From positions 33,932 through 45,305 of the forward strand of contig DGTF01000063.1 in assembly GCA_002394235.1 (NCBI GenBank): a stretch of 11,374 bases of DNA, written 5' to 3'. Shown piece after piece: positions 1 through 5,872 of the stretch. The stretch's first letter is position 1; each line of letters opens with the position of its first letter. The position numbers and the translations under genes are program-made. Origin of the DNA: Eubacterium sp. UBA4343 (GTDB taxonomy: Bacteria > Bacillota > Clostridia > Lachnospirales > Lachnospiraceae). Under the pieces are notes generated by a model. That model had not been told where the DNA came from. It did not search any database and saw only the letters and a list, made by a program, of their open reading frames with translations.

Positions 1-30
1 CCAAGAACATTGCGACTGGACTTATACACT

Positions 31-72
31 AAAAAAGATGCAGGGGAGCGCGATTTACGCTTCCTGCATCTT
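31..72 (-). terminator. Intrinsic terminator of the HPr-like gene
   Basis: On the minus strand an inverted repeat (GATGCAGG at 37-44 pairing with CCTGCATC at 63-70, extendable by AA/TT and by an AGCG/CGCT inner stem with a small bulge) is followed directly by six T residues (the A run at 31-36). It lies about 50 nt past the stop codon of the HPr-like gene. On the plus strand the hairpin is not followed by a T run, so it is likely one-directional. Confidence 0.8.
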
Positions 73-121
73 CCGTTGTTCCCGTCATTTCCGATATATG
101 CCGGATGGAGTGGGCAGAGGA

Positions 122-361
122 TTACTGCTCGATTAGATACGGTTTGAGAACCTCCATGACAGACTCAAGCTCGGAACCTTCTGTGTGGATGTTCAGATCA
201 ATCGGTTTGGAAAGATCAAGGCTGAAGATACCCATGATGGACTTTGCGTCGATGACGTATCTGCCGGACACAAGATCAAAGTCAAAGTCAAACTTTGAAA
301 TGGCGTTTACAAAGTTCTTTACTTTATCGATTGAATTTAATGAAATCTGTACCGTTTGCAT
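122..361 (-). CDS. HPr-like protein lacking the phosphoryl-accepting histidine
   Basis: The 79-residue product matches the HPr (PTS phosphocarrier) fold family. The segment around residues 39-49 (AKSIMGIFSLD) corresponds to the HPr block around regulatory Ser46, with the serine at position 41. The N-terminal active-site block (G-x-H-A-R-P) is absent: residues 10-20 read SIDKVKNFVNA, with no histidine or arginine there. It therefore cannot act as a normal phosphocarrier between enzyme I and EIIA proteins. A role as a regulator or an HPr-kinase target is only a guess. The start is supported by a strong ribosome site, AAGGGAGGA on the minus strand (368-376), 6 nt before the ATG. The gene is monocistronic, divergent from mtaB, and has its own terminator. 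A catalytically inactive HPr family protein next to mtaB is, to my knowledge, usual in Lachnospiraceae. Family assignment is fairly sure; function is unknown. Confidence 0.8.
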   Translation of the reverse strand: MQTVQISLNSIDKVKNFVNAISKFDFDFDLVSGRYVIDAKSIMGIFSLDLSKPIDLNIHTEGSELESVMEVLKPYLIEQ

Positions 362-421
362 TTAATATCCTCCCTTATTATATCGAAATTGCAGTAGTTT
401 TCATAAGTATTTGCTTAAATA

Positions 422-450
422 ATCTTAATGGTAAACAGGAGAAAAGTCAA
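422..450 (-). promoter_or_regulatory. Probable promoter of the HPr-like gene
   Basis: Reading the minus strand, TTGACT (445-450) and TAAGAT (422-427) are separated by 17 nt. This gives a good -35 and an acceptable -10, and would start transcription near 414, about 50 nt before the HPr-like ATG. The -35 end overlaps the spacer between the ribosome site and GTG start of mtaB on the other strand. Prediction by eye only. Confidence 0.45.
437..441 (+). promoter_or_regulatory. Ribosome site favouring the GTG start of mtaB
   Basis: AGGAG lies 10 nt before GTG 452. The alternative in-frame ATG at 428 has no purine-rich site before it (only TTAAATAATCTTA). The GTG start also removes eight extra residues (MVNRRKVK) before the conserved MtaB start, so GTG 452 is preferred. 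Confidence 0.6.
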
Positions 451-451
451 G

Positions 452-1765
452 GTGTCAAGAGGAAAAAAGGCGGCTCTTCATAATCTGGGGTGCAAGGTAA
501 ATGCCTACGAGCTGGAGGCGATGCAGCAGATGCTGGAGAAGGCCGGATATGATATTGTGCCTTTCGAACCCGGCGCGGATGTGTATGTGATCAATACATG
601 CACCGTAACCAATATTGCGGACCGGAAATCGAGGCAGATGCTGCATAAGGCGAAGAAAATGAATCCGGACGCAATCGTAGTGGCCGTGGGATGTTACGCG
701 CAGGTCAGAGGGGAGGAACTTGAGAAAGACCCTGCCATTGACCTTGTCATTGGAAGCAACCGCAAGGAAGATTTGATTCATGAACTGGAGCAGTTCAGAA
801 GCAGCGGCGAAAAACAGCTGGATACCAGCGACTGGTCCGTGGACAGGATGTATGAGAACCTTCAGATCGACCGTACGGAGGAGCATACCAGAGCCTTTAT
901 CAAGGTGCAGGACGGCTGCAATCAGTTCTGCAGCTATTGCATCATCCCCTATGCCAGAGGCCGTGTGCGGAGCCGTAAGATTCCGGATGTGCGGGAAGAG
1001 GTCATGAGGCTAGCGGCTTCCGGCGTTCGGGAGATCGTGGTCACGGGAATTCATCTGTGCTCCTATGGACGGGACATGGGAGAAGGGGAGGATCTGGTTG
1101 CGCTGCTGCGAGCAATTCACGATGTCAGCGGAATTGAAAGAATCCGGCTGGGATCCCTTGAACCCGGTTCGATGAGCGAGAATGTAATCCGGAACCTCAG
1201 CGGGCTGCGCAAGGTTTGCCCGCATTTTCACCTTTCCCTTCAGAGTGGATGTGCCAGGACGCTTCGGGACATGAACCGCCATTATACTCCGGAGCAGTTC
1301 ATGGAGGTGGTTCGGCTTCTGAGGAAGTATTATGAGCATCCTGCGATTACGACAGATATCATTACCGGTTTTCCCGGGGAGACAGAGGAGGATTTTGAGG
1401 AATCCAGCAGATTTGTGTCAGAGGTACATTTTTTTGAGACGCATATTTTTCCATACTCCCGCAGAGAGGGTACCAGGGCGGCCGCAATGCGAGAACAGAA
1501 CACAGAGGCGGTCAAGAAACGGAGGGGAGCTGTTCTTCGGGAGACAGACATCCTGCGCAGAAAGGAATTCCTGAATTATTACATCGGGAAACCGGTCGAG
1601 GTTCTGTTTGAAGAGCAGATCGAGCTGGATGGCAGACAATACTGGACAGGCCATGGAAGAGAGTATCAGAAGATACTGCTCGCCGATACCAGAGATCTTA
1701 CGAATCAGATGATGGTGGTTACACCGCAGACGCTTGTGTCGGAGGAGTATCTGCTTGCGGTTTGA
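452..1765 (+). CDS. mtaB: tRNA (N6-threonylcarbamoyladenosine37-C2) methylthiotransferase MtaB
   Basis: Radical-SAM enzyme expected to convert t6A37 to ms2t6A37 in tRNAs reading ANN codons. With the GTG start the product is 437 residues, normal for the family. The N-terminal methylthiotransferase domain carries three cysteines for the auxiliary Fe-S cluster (C14 in NLGCKVNAYE, C50 in INTCTVTN, C81 in VGCYAQV). The radical-SAM core has the CxxxCxxC motif (C156, C160, C163 in GCNQFCSYC) followed by IIPYARGR. A C-terminal region of about 60 residues fits the TRAM domain. The NLGCKVN start block separates MtaB from the MiaB and RimO branches. The gene diverges from the HPr-like gene and is followed by a 320-nt non-coding stretch, so it is probably transcribed separately from the ireB operon. 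An ATG at 428 would add 8 residues but lacks a ribosome site. Confidence 0.93.
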   Translation: MSRGKKAALHNLGCKVNAYELEAMQQMLEKAGYDIVPFEPGADVYVINTCTVTNIADRKSRQMLHKAKKMNPDAIVVAVGCYAQVRGEELEKDPAIDLVIGSNRKEDLIHELEQFRSSGEKQLDTSDWSVDRMYENLQIDRTEEHTRAFIKVQDGCNQFCSYCIIPYARGRVRSRKIPDVREEVMRLAASGVREIVVTGIHLCSYGRDMGEGEDLVALLRAIHDVSGIERIRLGSLEPGSMSENVIRNLSGLRKVCPHFHLSLQSGCARTLRDMNRHYTPEQFMEVVRLLRKYYEHPAITTDIITGFPGETEEDFEESSRFVSEVHFFETHIFPYSRREGTRAAAMREQNTEAVKKRRGAVLRETDILRRKEFLNYYIGKPVEVLFEEQIELDGRQYWTGHGREYQKILLADTRDLTNQMMVVTPQTLVSEEYLLAV

Positions 1766-1781
1766 GCGGGATCAGATGTGG

Positions 1782-1903
1782 CTTTCAGGAATCAGGCAAG
1801 AGCAGCTGAGGGCTTCCAAACCAGGAAGGATTTGCTGCAGACTTTCCGGAATGAGGAAAGATTTGCTGCCGGGTTGCCAATCCGGGACATCTGGTTTATA
1901 ATG
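1782..1903 (+). repeat. Degenerate ~30-nt tandem repeats upstream of ireB
   Basis: Four phased units start at about 1782, 1813, 1842 and 1873 (steps of 31, 29 and 31 nt). Units 2 and 3 are clear: each has a small stem (CTTCC/GGAAG and CTTTCC/GGAAAG) followed by GATTTGCTGC. Units 1 and 4 are much weaker matches, and unit 4 contains the promoter hexamers. No T run follows any hairpin, so these do not look like an mtaB terminator. Confidence 0.5.
1874..1902 (+). promoter_or_regulatory. Strong sigma-A-type promoter for the ireB operon
   Basis: TTGCCA (1874-1879) and a perfect TATAAT (1897-1902) are separated by exactly 17 nt. The expected transcript start near 1909-1910 leaves an untranslated leader of about 175 nt before ireB. 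This is the best promoter match seen in the window, and nothing else in the gap offers an obvious start for the downstream operon. Confidence 0.75.
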
Positions 1904-1909
1904 AGTCAT

Positions 1910-2085
1910 TACGAGTGTTCGGATGCGTGCGGGAGGTGTAAAGCCGTGTGAAACACGGTGAAAACACGAATACATGTGGCAGATGCGAGAGCTGCGAAGC
2001 AACGGAGCAGCCTGCTTTATACATATTGTGGCGCCCCGCTTGCGGGGCATGGGGGTTTGCAGAATAAGTAAGGATGTGAATAAGG
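1910..2085 (+). promoter_or_regulatory. Structured 5' leader of the ireB operon
   Basis: The untranslated stretch between the promoter and ireB holds three local hairpins: CCGTGT/ACACGG (1944-1958, 3-nt loop), GCTGC/GCAGC (1991-2011) and GCCCCG/CGGGGC (2033-2048, 4-nt loop). I do not recognise a known riboswitch or T-box consensus in it. The last hairpin has no T run and ends about 37 nt before the ireB ATG, so it would not act as a simple terminator. The role is unknown. Confidence 0.4.
1948..2067 (+). CDS. Doubtful 39-residue cysteine-rich leader ORF
   Basis: A GTG-initiated frame in the ireB leader encodes 39 residues containing C-x2-C-x2-C (TCGRCESCE, residues 9-17) and a fourth cysteine at residue 32. 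A ribosome-like GGGAGG lies at 1931-1936, but 11 nt from the GTG, which is long. The GTG sits inside the first hairpin stem, and another frame of this stretch (GTG at 1958) is also open. It ends 18 nt before ireB. It may be chance coding potential in a GC-rich leader; family unknown. Confidence 0.15.
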   Translation: MKHGENTNTCGRCESCEATEQPALYILWRPACGAWGFAE

Positions 2086-2358
2086 ATGACAGATTTAGGC
2101 AACACACAGTTTTTCAGAGTAAATACAGAAAATGAGATATCCGTGAAAAAGGTTCTGGATCTTGTGTATCATGCGATGGAGGAGAAGGGATACAACCCTG
2201 TGAATCAGATCGTCGGTTATATCATGTCGGGAGATCCAACCTACATTACCAGTCATAATGGTGCCAGAAGCATGATCATGAAGGTGGAACGTGATGAGCT
2301 GGTCGAGGAGCTCCTTAAGGAGTACATTCGGAACGAATCCTGGAAAGAGACCAGATAA
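2086..2358 (+). CDS. ireB: IreB family regulatory phosphoprotein (UPF0297/DUF965)
   Basis: The 90-residue product has the family core [20 protein letters not shown] (residues 32-51) and [10 protein letters not shown] near residues 68-77. In Enterococcus faecalis, IreB is phosphorylated by the PASTA-domain Ser/Thr kinase IreK on N-terminal threonines and acts negatively in cephalosporin resistance and envelope stress. By eye alignment the Thr7 site is kept here (GNTQFF), while the Thr4 position is leucine. The start follows an AAGGA at 2070-2074, which is somewhat distant (11 nt). It is the first gene of the operon, overlapping ruvX by one base, and corresponds to Bacillus yrzL. The kinase is not in this window. 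Confidence 0.93.
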   Translation: MTDLGNTQFFRVNTENEISVKKVLDLVYHAMEEKGYNPVNQIVGYIMSGDPTYITSHNGARSMIMKVERDELVEELLKEYIRNESWKETR

Positions 2359-2810
2359 TGCGGATCCTGGGATTGGATTACGGGTCAGCAACGGTAGGCG
2401 TGGCAGTCAGTGACCCGCTTGGCCTGACAGCCCAGGCGGTGGAGACGATTGTCCGTCATAGAGAGAGCAAGCTTCGGCAGACGCTCGCCAGGATCACAGA
2501 AATCTGCACAGAATATCAGGTGGAGAAGATTGTGGTCGGACTTCCGCTGAATATGAATGGCGAACCCGGAGAGCGTGCTGAGAAGGCAACGAAATTTGGT
2601 GAGCTTGTGCACCGGAGAACCGGACTTCCGGTTATCATGTGGGATGAGCGGCTTACGACTGTGGCGGCGGATGAGATTCTTGACGAAATGAATGTACGGG
2701 GCAGGCACAACCGCAAGGCGGTGATCGATCAGATCGCGGCAGGCATCATTCTGCAGGAATGGCTCGACAACTGCGGCGGACAGGAAACAACGGAAACAGA
2801 TAAAGGATAA
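2358..2810 (+). CDS. ruvX: RuvX/YqgF family pre-16S rRNA nuclease
   Basis: The 150-residue product has the RNase H-like fold signatures of the YqgF family: [16 protein letters not shown] (residues 4-19, with acidic D7), [11 protein letters not shown] (58-68), WDERLTT (95-101, E97) and [14 protein letters not shown] near 123-136 (D124). Family members trim the 5' end of 16S rRNA; an older proposed role was Holliday-junction resolution. The ATG overlaps the ireB stop codon (TAATG), indicating translational coupling. The ribosome site is weak. Corresponds to Bacillus yrrK, which is also next to the ireB homologue. Confidence 0.93.
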   Translation: MRILGLDYGSATVGVAVSDPLGLTAQAVETIVRHRESKLRQTLARITEICTEYQVEKIVVGLPLNMNGEPGERAEKATKFGELVHRRTGLPVIMWDERLTTVAADEILDEMNVRGRHNRKAVIDQIAAGIILQEWLDNCGGQETTETDKG

Positions 2811-2823
2811 GTATCGGATTTCT

Positions 2824-3078
2824 ATGGAAAAAATTATATTTGAAACGGAAGACGGAGAAAAGCAGGAGTTTTTCGTTGAGGAAGAAACGCGGGTAGGCGG
2901 CGTGGATTATCTTCTCGTGACCGATTCTGACGGCGAGGAGGCAAACGCCTATATTATGAAGGATCTCTCGGAAGACGGCGAAGCGGAAGCAAGGTATGTG
3001 ATGGTCGAAGATGACGTGGAGTACGAGGCGGTGGCGCGCATTTTCGAGCAGATGATGGACGACGTGTCTTTTGAGTGA
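2824..3078 (+). CDS. DUF1292 family small acidic protein (YrzB-like)
   Basis: An 84-residue, strongly acidic protein that begins with an F-E-T-E-D-G-E-K-Q-E-F stretch and continues with VDYLLVTDSDGEEANAYIMK and a tail rich in D and E. This pattern matches the DUF1292/UPF0473 family (Bacillus YrzB), whose function is unknown. It lies 13 nt past ruvX in the conserved ireB-ruvX-DUF1292 order, which supports the call more than any motif does. No strong ribosome site is seen (only CGGA at 2814-2817 close to the ATG). No signal peptide or membrane segment is present. Confidence 0.88.
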   Translation: MEKIIFETEDGEKQEFFVEEETRVGGVDYLLVTDSDGEEANAYIMKDLSEDGEAEARYVMVEDDVEYEAVARIFEQMMDDVSFE

Positions 3079-3102
3079 ATAAAAAATGAACGGAGGTATA
3101 AT

Positions 3103-4770
3103 TTGAAAGGAAAAGAAAATACGAGTAAGCTGAAGATCATTCCGCTGGGCGGTCTGGAAGAAATCGGTATGAACATCACTGCATTTGAGTACGAGGACAG
3201 CATTGTGGTGGTGGACTGCGGTCTGGCCTTCCCCGATGATGATATGCTCGGAATTGATCTGGTTATTCCGGATATCACTTATTTAAAGCAGAATATCCGC
3301 AAGGTTAAGGGGTTTGTGATCACCCACGGTCATGAGGATCACATCGGCGCGCTCCCGTATGTGCTGCGGGAGATTAACGTTCCGATTTACGCGACCAAGC
3401 TGACGATCGGGCTGATCAGTCACAAGCTTGAAGAGCACAACATGCTTAAGAGTACGAAGATGAAGACGATTCGCTTCGGACAGTCGATCAATCTCGGACA
3501 TTTCCGGATTGAATTCATCAAGACAAATCACAGTATTCAGGACGCGGCAGCGCTTGCCATCTATTCACCCGCCGGGACGATCGTGCATACCGGAGATTTC
3601 AAGGTGGATTATACACCGGTGTTTGGTGACGCGATTGATCTGCAGCGTTTTGCCGAGATCGGTAAGAAGGGCGTTCTCGCGCTGATGTGTGACAGCACAA
3701 ACGCTGAGCGGCCCGGTTATACGATGTCGGAGCGCACAGTCGGCAGAACCTTTGATCAGATTTTTTCCGAACACCGGAATCAGCGCCTGATCATTGCCAC
3801 CTTCGCCTCGAATGTCGACCGTGTGCAGCAGATCATCAACTCTGCCTGCAAATTCGGCCGCAAGGTTGTTGTAGAAGGCAGAAGCATGGTGAACATCATC
3901 TCCATCGCACAGGAACTTGGATATCTGAATGTGCCGCAGAATACGCTCATCGATATCAATCAGATGAGAAATTATCCGGACAGCCAGATGGTGCTTGTAA
4001 CCACCGGCAGCCAGGGAGAGTCTATGGCTGCCCTGTCGAGAATGGCGGCGGACATTCACAAGAAGGTAACGATCAAGACCGGCGATCTGATTGTGTTCTC
4101 CTCTCATCCGATTCCCGGAAATGAGAAGGCTGTATCCAATGTTATCAATGAATTGTATGAGAAGGGCGCGGAGGTTATTTTCCAGGATGTTCATGTATCG
4201 GGACATGCCTGCCAGGAAGACATCAAGCTGATTTACTCCCTGGTTAAGCCGAAGTACGCGATCCCGGTTCACGGTGAATACCGTCATCTGATTGCGCAGA
4301 AGAATCTGGCGCTTCAGCTGGGCATCCCGAAGGAGAATATCTTTGTCATGAAGACCGGAGATGTGCTTGAACTGGATCAGAAGTCAGCGAAGGTGACCGG
4401 TAAGGTTGAGACGGGCGAGATCATGGTTGACGGACTCGGGGTCGGTGATGTCGGAAACATTGTCCTTCGGGACAGACAGCATCTGTCGGAGGACGGCATT
4501 CTGATCGTCGTTCTCACCCTTGAGAAATATGGCAGACAGCTTCTGGCCGGTCCGGACATCGTCTCCAGAGGCTTTGTCTATGTAAGGGAGTCTGAGGATC
4601 TGATGGATGAGGCAAGACTGATCGTTGAGGACGCTCTGAATGACTGCCTGGAACATCACATCACCGACTGGGGAAAGCTGAAGTCGGCAATTAAGGATTC
4701 GCTGGGAAGCTTTGTCTGGAAGCGCACGCAGCGCAATCCGATGATACTTCCGATCATTATGGAGGCATAA
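3103..4770 (+). CDS. rnj: Ribonuclease J
   Basis: The 555-residue product is a beta-CASP metallo-beta-lactamase nuclease with 5'-3' exo- and endoribonuclease activity in mRNA decay and rRNA maturation. The zinc-binding motif HGHEDH is at residues 75-80, followed by H143 (TNHS), D165 (HTGDF), the beta-CASP region with SSHPIPGNE at about 333-341, HVSGHA (364-369) and H390 in PVHGEYRHL. The C-terminal domain completes the usual length. The start is TTG, chosen because GGAGG (3092-3096) lies 6 nt upstream. It begins 24 nt after the DUF1292 gene, and its stop is separated by one base from the YlbF-family gene. Whether it is the RNaseJ1 or J2 type cannot be told from one copy; the active-site residues are intact, so I expect it to be active. 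Confidence 0.95.
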   Translation: MKGKENTSKLKIIPLGGLEEIGMNITAFEYEDSIVVVDCGLAFPDDDMLGIDLVIPDITYLKQNIRKVKGFVITHGHEDHIGALPYVLREINVPIYATKLTIGLISHKLEEHNMLKSTKMKTIRFGQSINLGHFRIEFIKTNHSIQDAAALAIYSPAGTIVHTGDFKVDYTPVFGDAIDLQRFAEIGKKGVLALMCDSTNAERPGYTMSERTVGRTFDQIFSEHRNQRLIIATFASNVDRVQQIINSACKFGRKVVVEGRSMVNIISIAQELGYLNVPQNTLIDINQMRNYPDSQMVLVTTGSQGESMAALSRMAADIHKKVTIKTGDLIVFSSHPIPGNEKAVSNVINELYEKGAEVIFQDVHVSGHACQEDIKLIYSLVKPKYAIPVHGEYRHLIAQKNLALQLGIPKENIFVMKTGDVLELDQKSAKVTGKVETGEIMVDGLGVGDVGNIVLRDRQHLSEDGILIVVLTLEKYGRQLLAGPDIVSRGFVYVRESEDLMDEARLIVEDALNDCLEHHITDWGKLKSAIKDSLGSFVWKRTQRNPMILPIIMEA

Positions 4771-4771
4771 G

Positions 4772-5101
4772 ATGGACAGCGTGAGGGAGAAGGCGGAGGA
4801 ACTCATTCAGGCACTGGAGCAGAGCGAGGACTTTATCCGGTACCGTAATCTTGAGAACCAGCTGAAGGAGATGCCGGAGCTCAGGCAGAAGATCAACGAG
4901 TACAGGCGTAAGGTCTACGAGATGCAGACCTCAGGCAGAGACCTCTATGATGAGACAGATTATGTACTTAACGAGTATTCGCCGCTCCTGCGCAACGAGA
5001 TTGCAGCGGACTATCTGGATGCAGAGAGCGCTGTCTGCAGAATGGTTCAGCGTGTCATCAGCGCGATCAACCGGGAAGTCCATGTAGAAGTCCCCATGTA
5101 A
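4772..5101 (+). CDS. YlbF/YmcA family protein
   Basis: A 109-residue, largely helical protein whose pattern (ALEQSEDFIRYRNLENQLKEMPELRQKINEYRRKVYEMQ) matches the Com_YlbF family. In Bacillus, YlbF, YmcA and YaaT form a complex that affects RNase Y-dependent mRNA processing, competence, sporulation and biofilm formation. The ribosome site GGAGG (4761-4765) lies inside the end of the RNase J gene, 6 nt before the ATG, so the two genes are tightly linked. Placement after an RNase suggests an RNA-metabolism role here as well; this is inference. Charged heptad-like spacing over residues 5-55 suggests coiled-coil. It is not clear whether it is orthologous to YlbF itself or to YmcA. Confidence 0.85.
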   Translation: MDSVREKAEELIQALEQSEDFIRYRNLENQLKEMPELRQKINEYRRKVYEMQTSGRDLYDETDYVLNEYSPLLRNEIAADYLDAESAVCRMVQRVISAINREVHVEVPM

Positions 5102-5135
5102 ACCGGAGGGCGATTGAGGAAGGTAAGGAGTTTTT

Positions 5136-5594
5136 ATGGCAGCAGGGAAAAGGGAAGAGAAGGATGACAGCCTGGGATATCGTCTTGCACTTGGCGGAAT
5201 AAAGGGCGTTGTCAGAATTCTTGTCATCATCGCGTTGATCATGATTCTGATCTACCTGGGAAAACAGGCTTATTCGCTCGGCTATGAAATCTTTGATGAG
5301 AAGGCTGTGGATTCCGGAGACGGACGGGCGATCACTGTAACCATCACGGATGATATGTCGGTGCGGCAGATCGGCAAGCTCCTGATTTCCAATGGACTTC
5401 TGAATGAGAGCGCAAACGCTTTTGTGGTTCAGGAACTGATTTCCGGATATCATGGAGAGATCCTGCCCGGAACGTACACCCTTCGGACATCAATGACGGC
5501 TGACGATATGTTCCCGATCCTCGCTCAGGAGGAGGACTCTGACACGCCGGATAATGTTTCGGCAGACAGCACGGAATCGACATCAGCGCAATAA
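5136..5594 (+). CDS. Short MltG/YceG-like membrane protein without catalytic domain
   Basis: A 152-residue protein with a short basic cytoplasmic N-terminus, one membrane segment (about residues 24-44, GVVRILVIIALIMILIYLGK) and an outside domain. The latter reads like the LysM-like N-terminal part of MltG (ITDDMSVRQIGKLLISNGLL, then EILPGTYTLRTSMTADDMFPIL). The lytic-transglycosylase domain of full MltG (about 340-380 residues in total) is missing, and the protein ends with a Ser/Thr/Asp-rich tail. It sits where mltG (yrrL) sits in the Bacillus cluster, before trmR. It may bind peptidoglycan or septal partners without cutting glycan strands. AAGGAG (5125-5130) lies 5 nt before the ATG. The reading frame ends cleanly, and nothing downstream looks like a detached catalytic domain. 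Confidence 0.75.
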   Translation: MAAGKREEKDDSLGYRLALGGIKGVVRILVIIALIMILIYLGKQAYSLGYEIFDEKAVDSGDGRAITVTITDDMSVRQIGKLLISNGLLNESANAFVVQELISGYHGEILPGTYTLRTSMTADDMFPILAQEEDSDTPDNVSADSTESTSAQ

Positions 5595-5798
5595 CGGTGA
5601 ATTGCTGCGTCAGAGGTGGTTATTGATGGATGCCGGGGGCACAGGGTATGGATCGGCGCAATAATGCGGTAGTCCGGCATATGGATACCGAAGCTGAGAA
5701 TTGCTGTTATGATGGCATGATGGCCGCCGTATGACACATATAGACAGACGAAGGACTGTTTCGCGCCCGACAGGCGTGCGGTCTATCAGTATAAGGCA

Positions 5799-5857
5799 GG
5801 GCTGCTACACGAAAAAACGCTCGGAAACAGCGATAAGGTTCGTGCAGCGGCCCTTTT
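5799..5857 (+). terminator. Terminator-like hairpin just before trmR (possible attenuator)
   Basis: A 15-bp stem pairs 5799-5813 with 5839-5853 (one G-U and one mismatch), encloses a small inner CGCT/AGCG hairpin, and ends in CCC followed by TTTT (5854-5857). It lies only 15 nt before the trmR ATG and 3 nt before its ribosome site, leaving no room for a promoter in between. It either ends the mltG-like transcript with read-through to trmR, or acts as an attenuator. A weak promoter-like pair (CCGACA 5767-5772, 17 nt, TATAAG 5790-5795) precedes it. Confidence 0.6.
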
Positions 5858-5872
5858 GTGAAAGGTGACAGA

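Noticed and set aside
377..382. Minus-strand TATAAT as the HPr-like -10 box
   Set aside because: It directly abuts the ribosome site, so the transcript would start inside that site; the TTGACT/TAAGAT pair further upstream fits better.
428..451. ATG 428 as the mtaB start
   Set aside because: No ribosome site precedes it; GTG 452 has AGGAG upstream and fits the conserved protein start.
1910..2085. T-box or known riboswitch
   Set aside because: No T-box GGTGG-type sequence or other familiar aptamer core was found, and no terminator/antiterminator pair is evident.
1772..2107. Leftward 111-residue frame across the mtaB-ireB gap
   Set aside because: It runs through the promoter and hairpins, overlaps the ireB start, has no recognisable domain, and its composition looks like chance.
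3565..4287. Leftward 240-residue frame inside the RNase J gene
   Set aside because: It is antisense to a fully conserved enzyme; long opposite-strand frames are expected from codon bias in this GC range.
5136..5857. mltG broken by a frameshift, with the lytic domain in the spacer
   Set aside because: No frame in 5595-5857 encodes a transglycosylase-like segment, and the spacer is too short for that domain.
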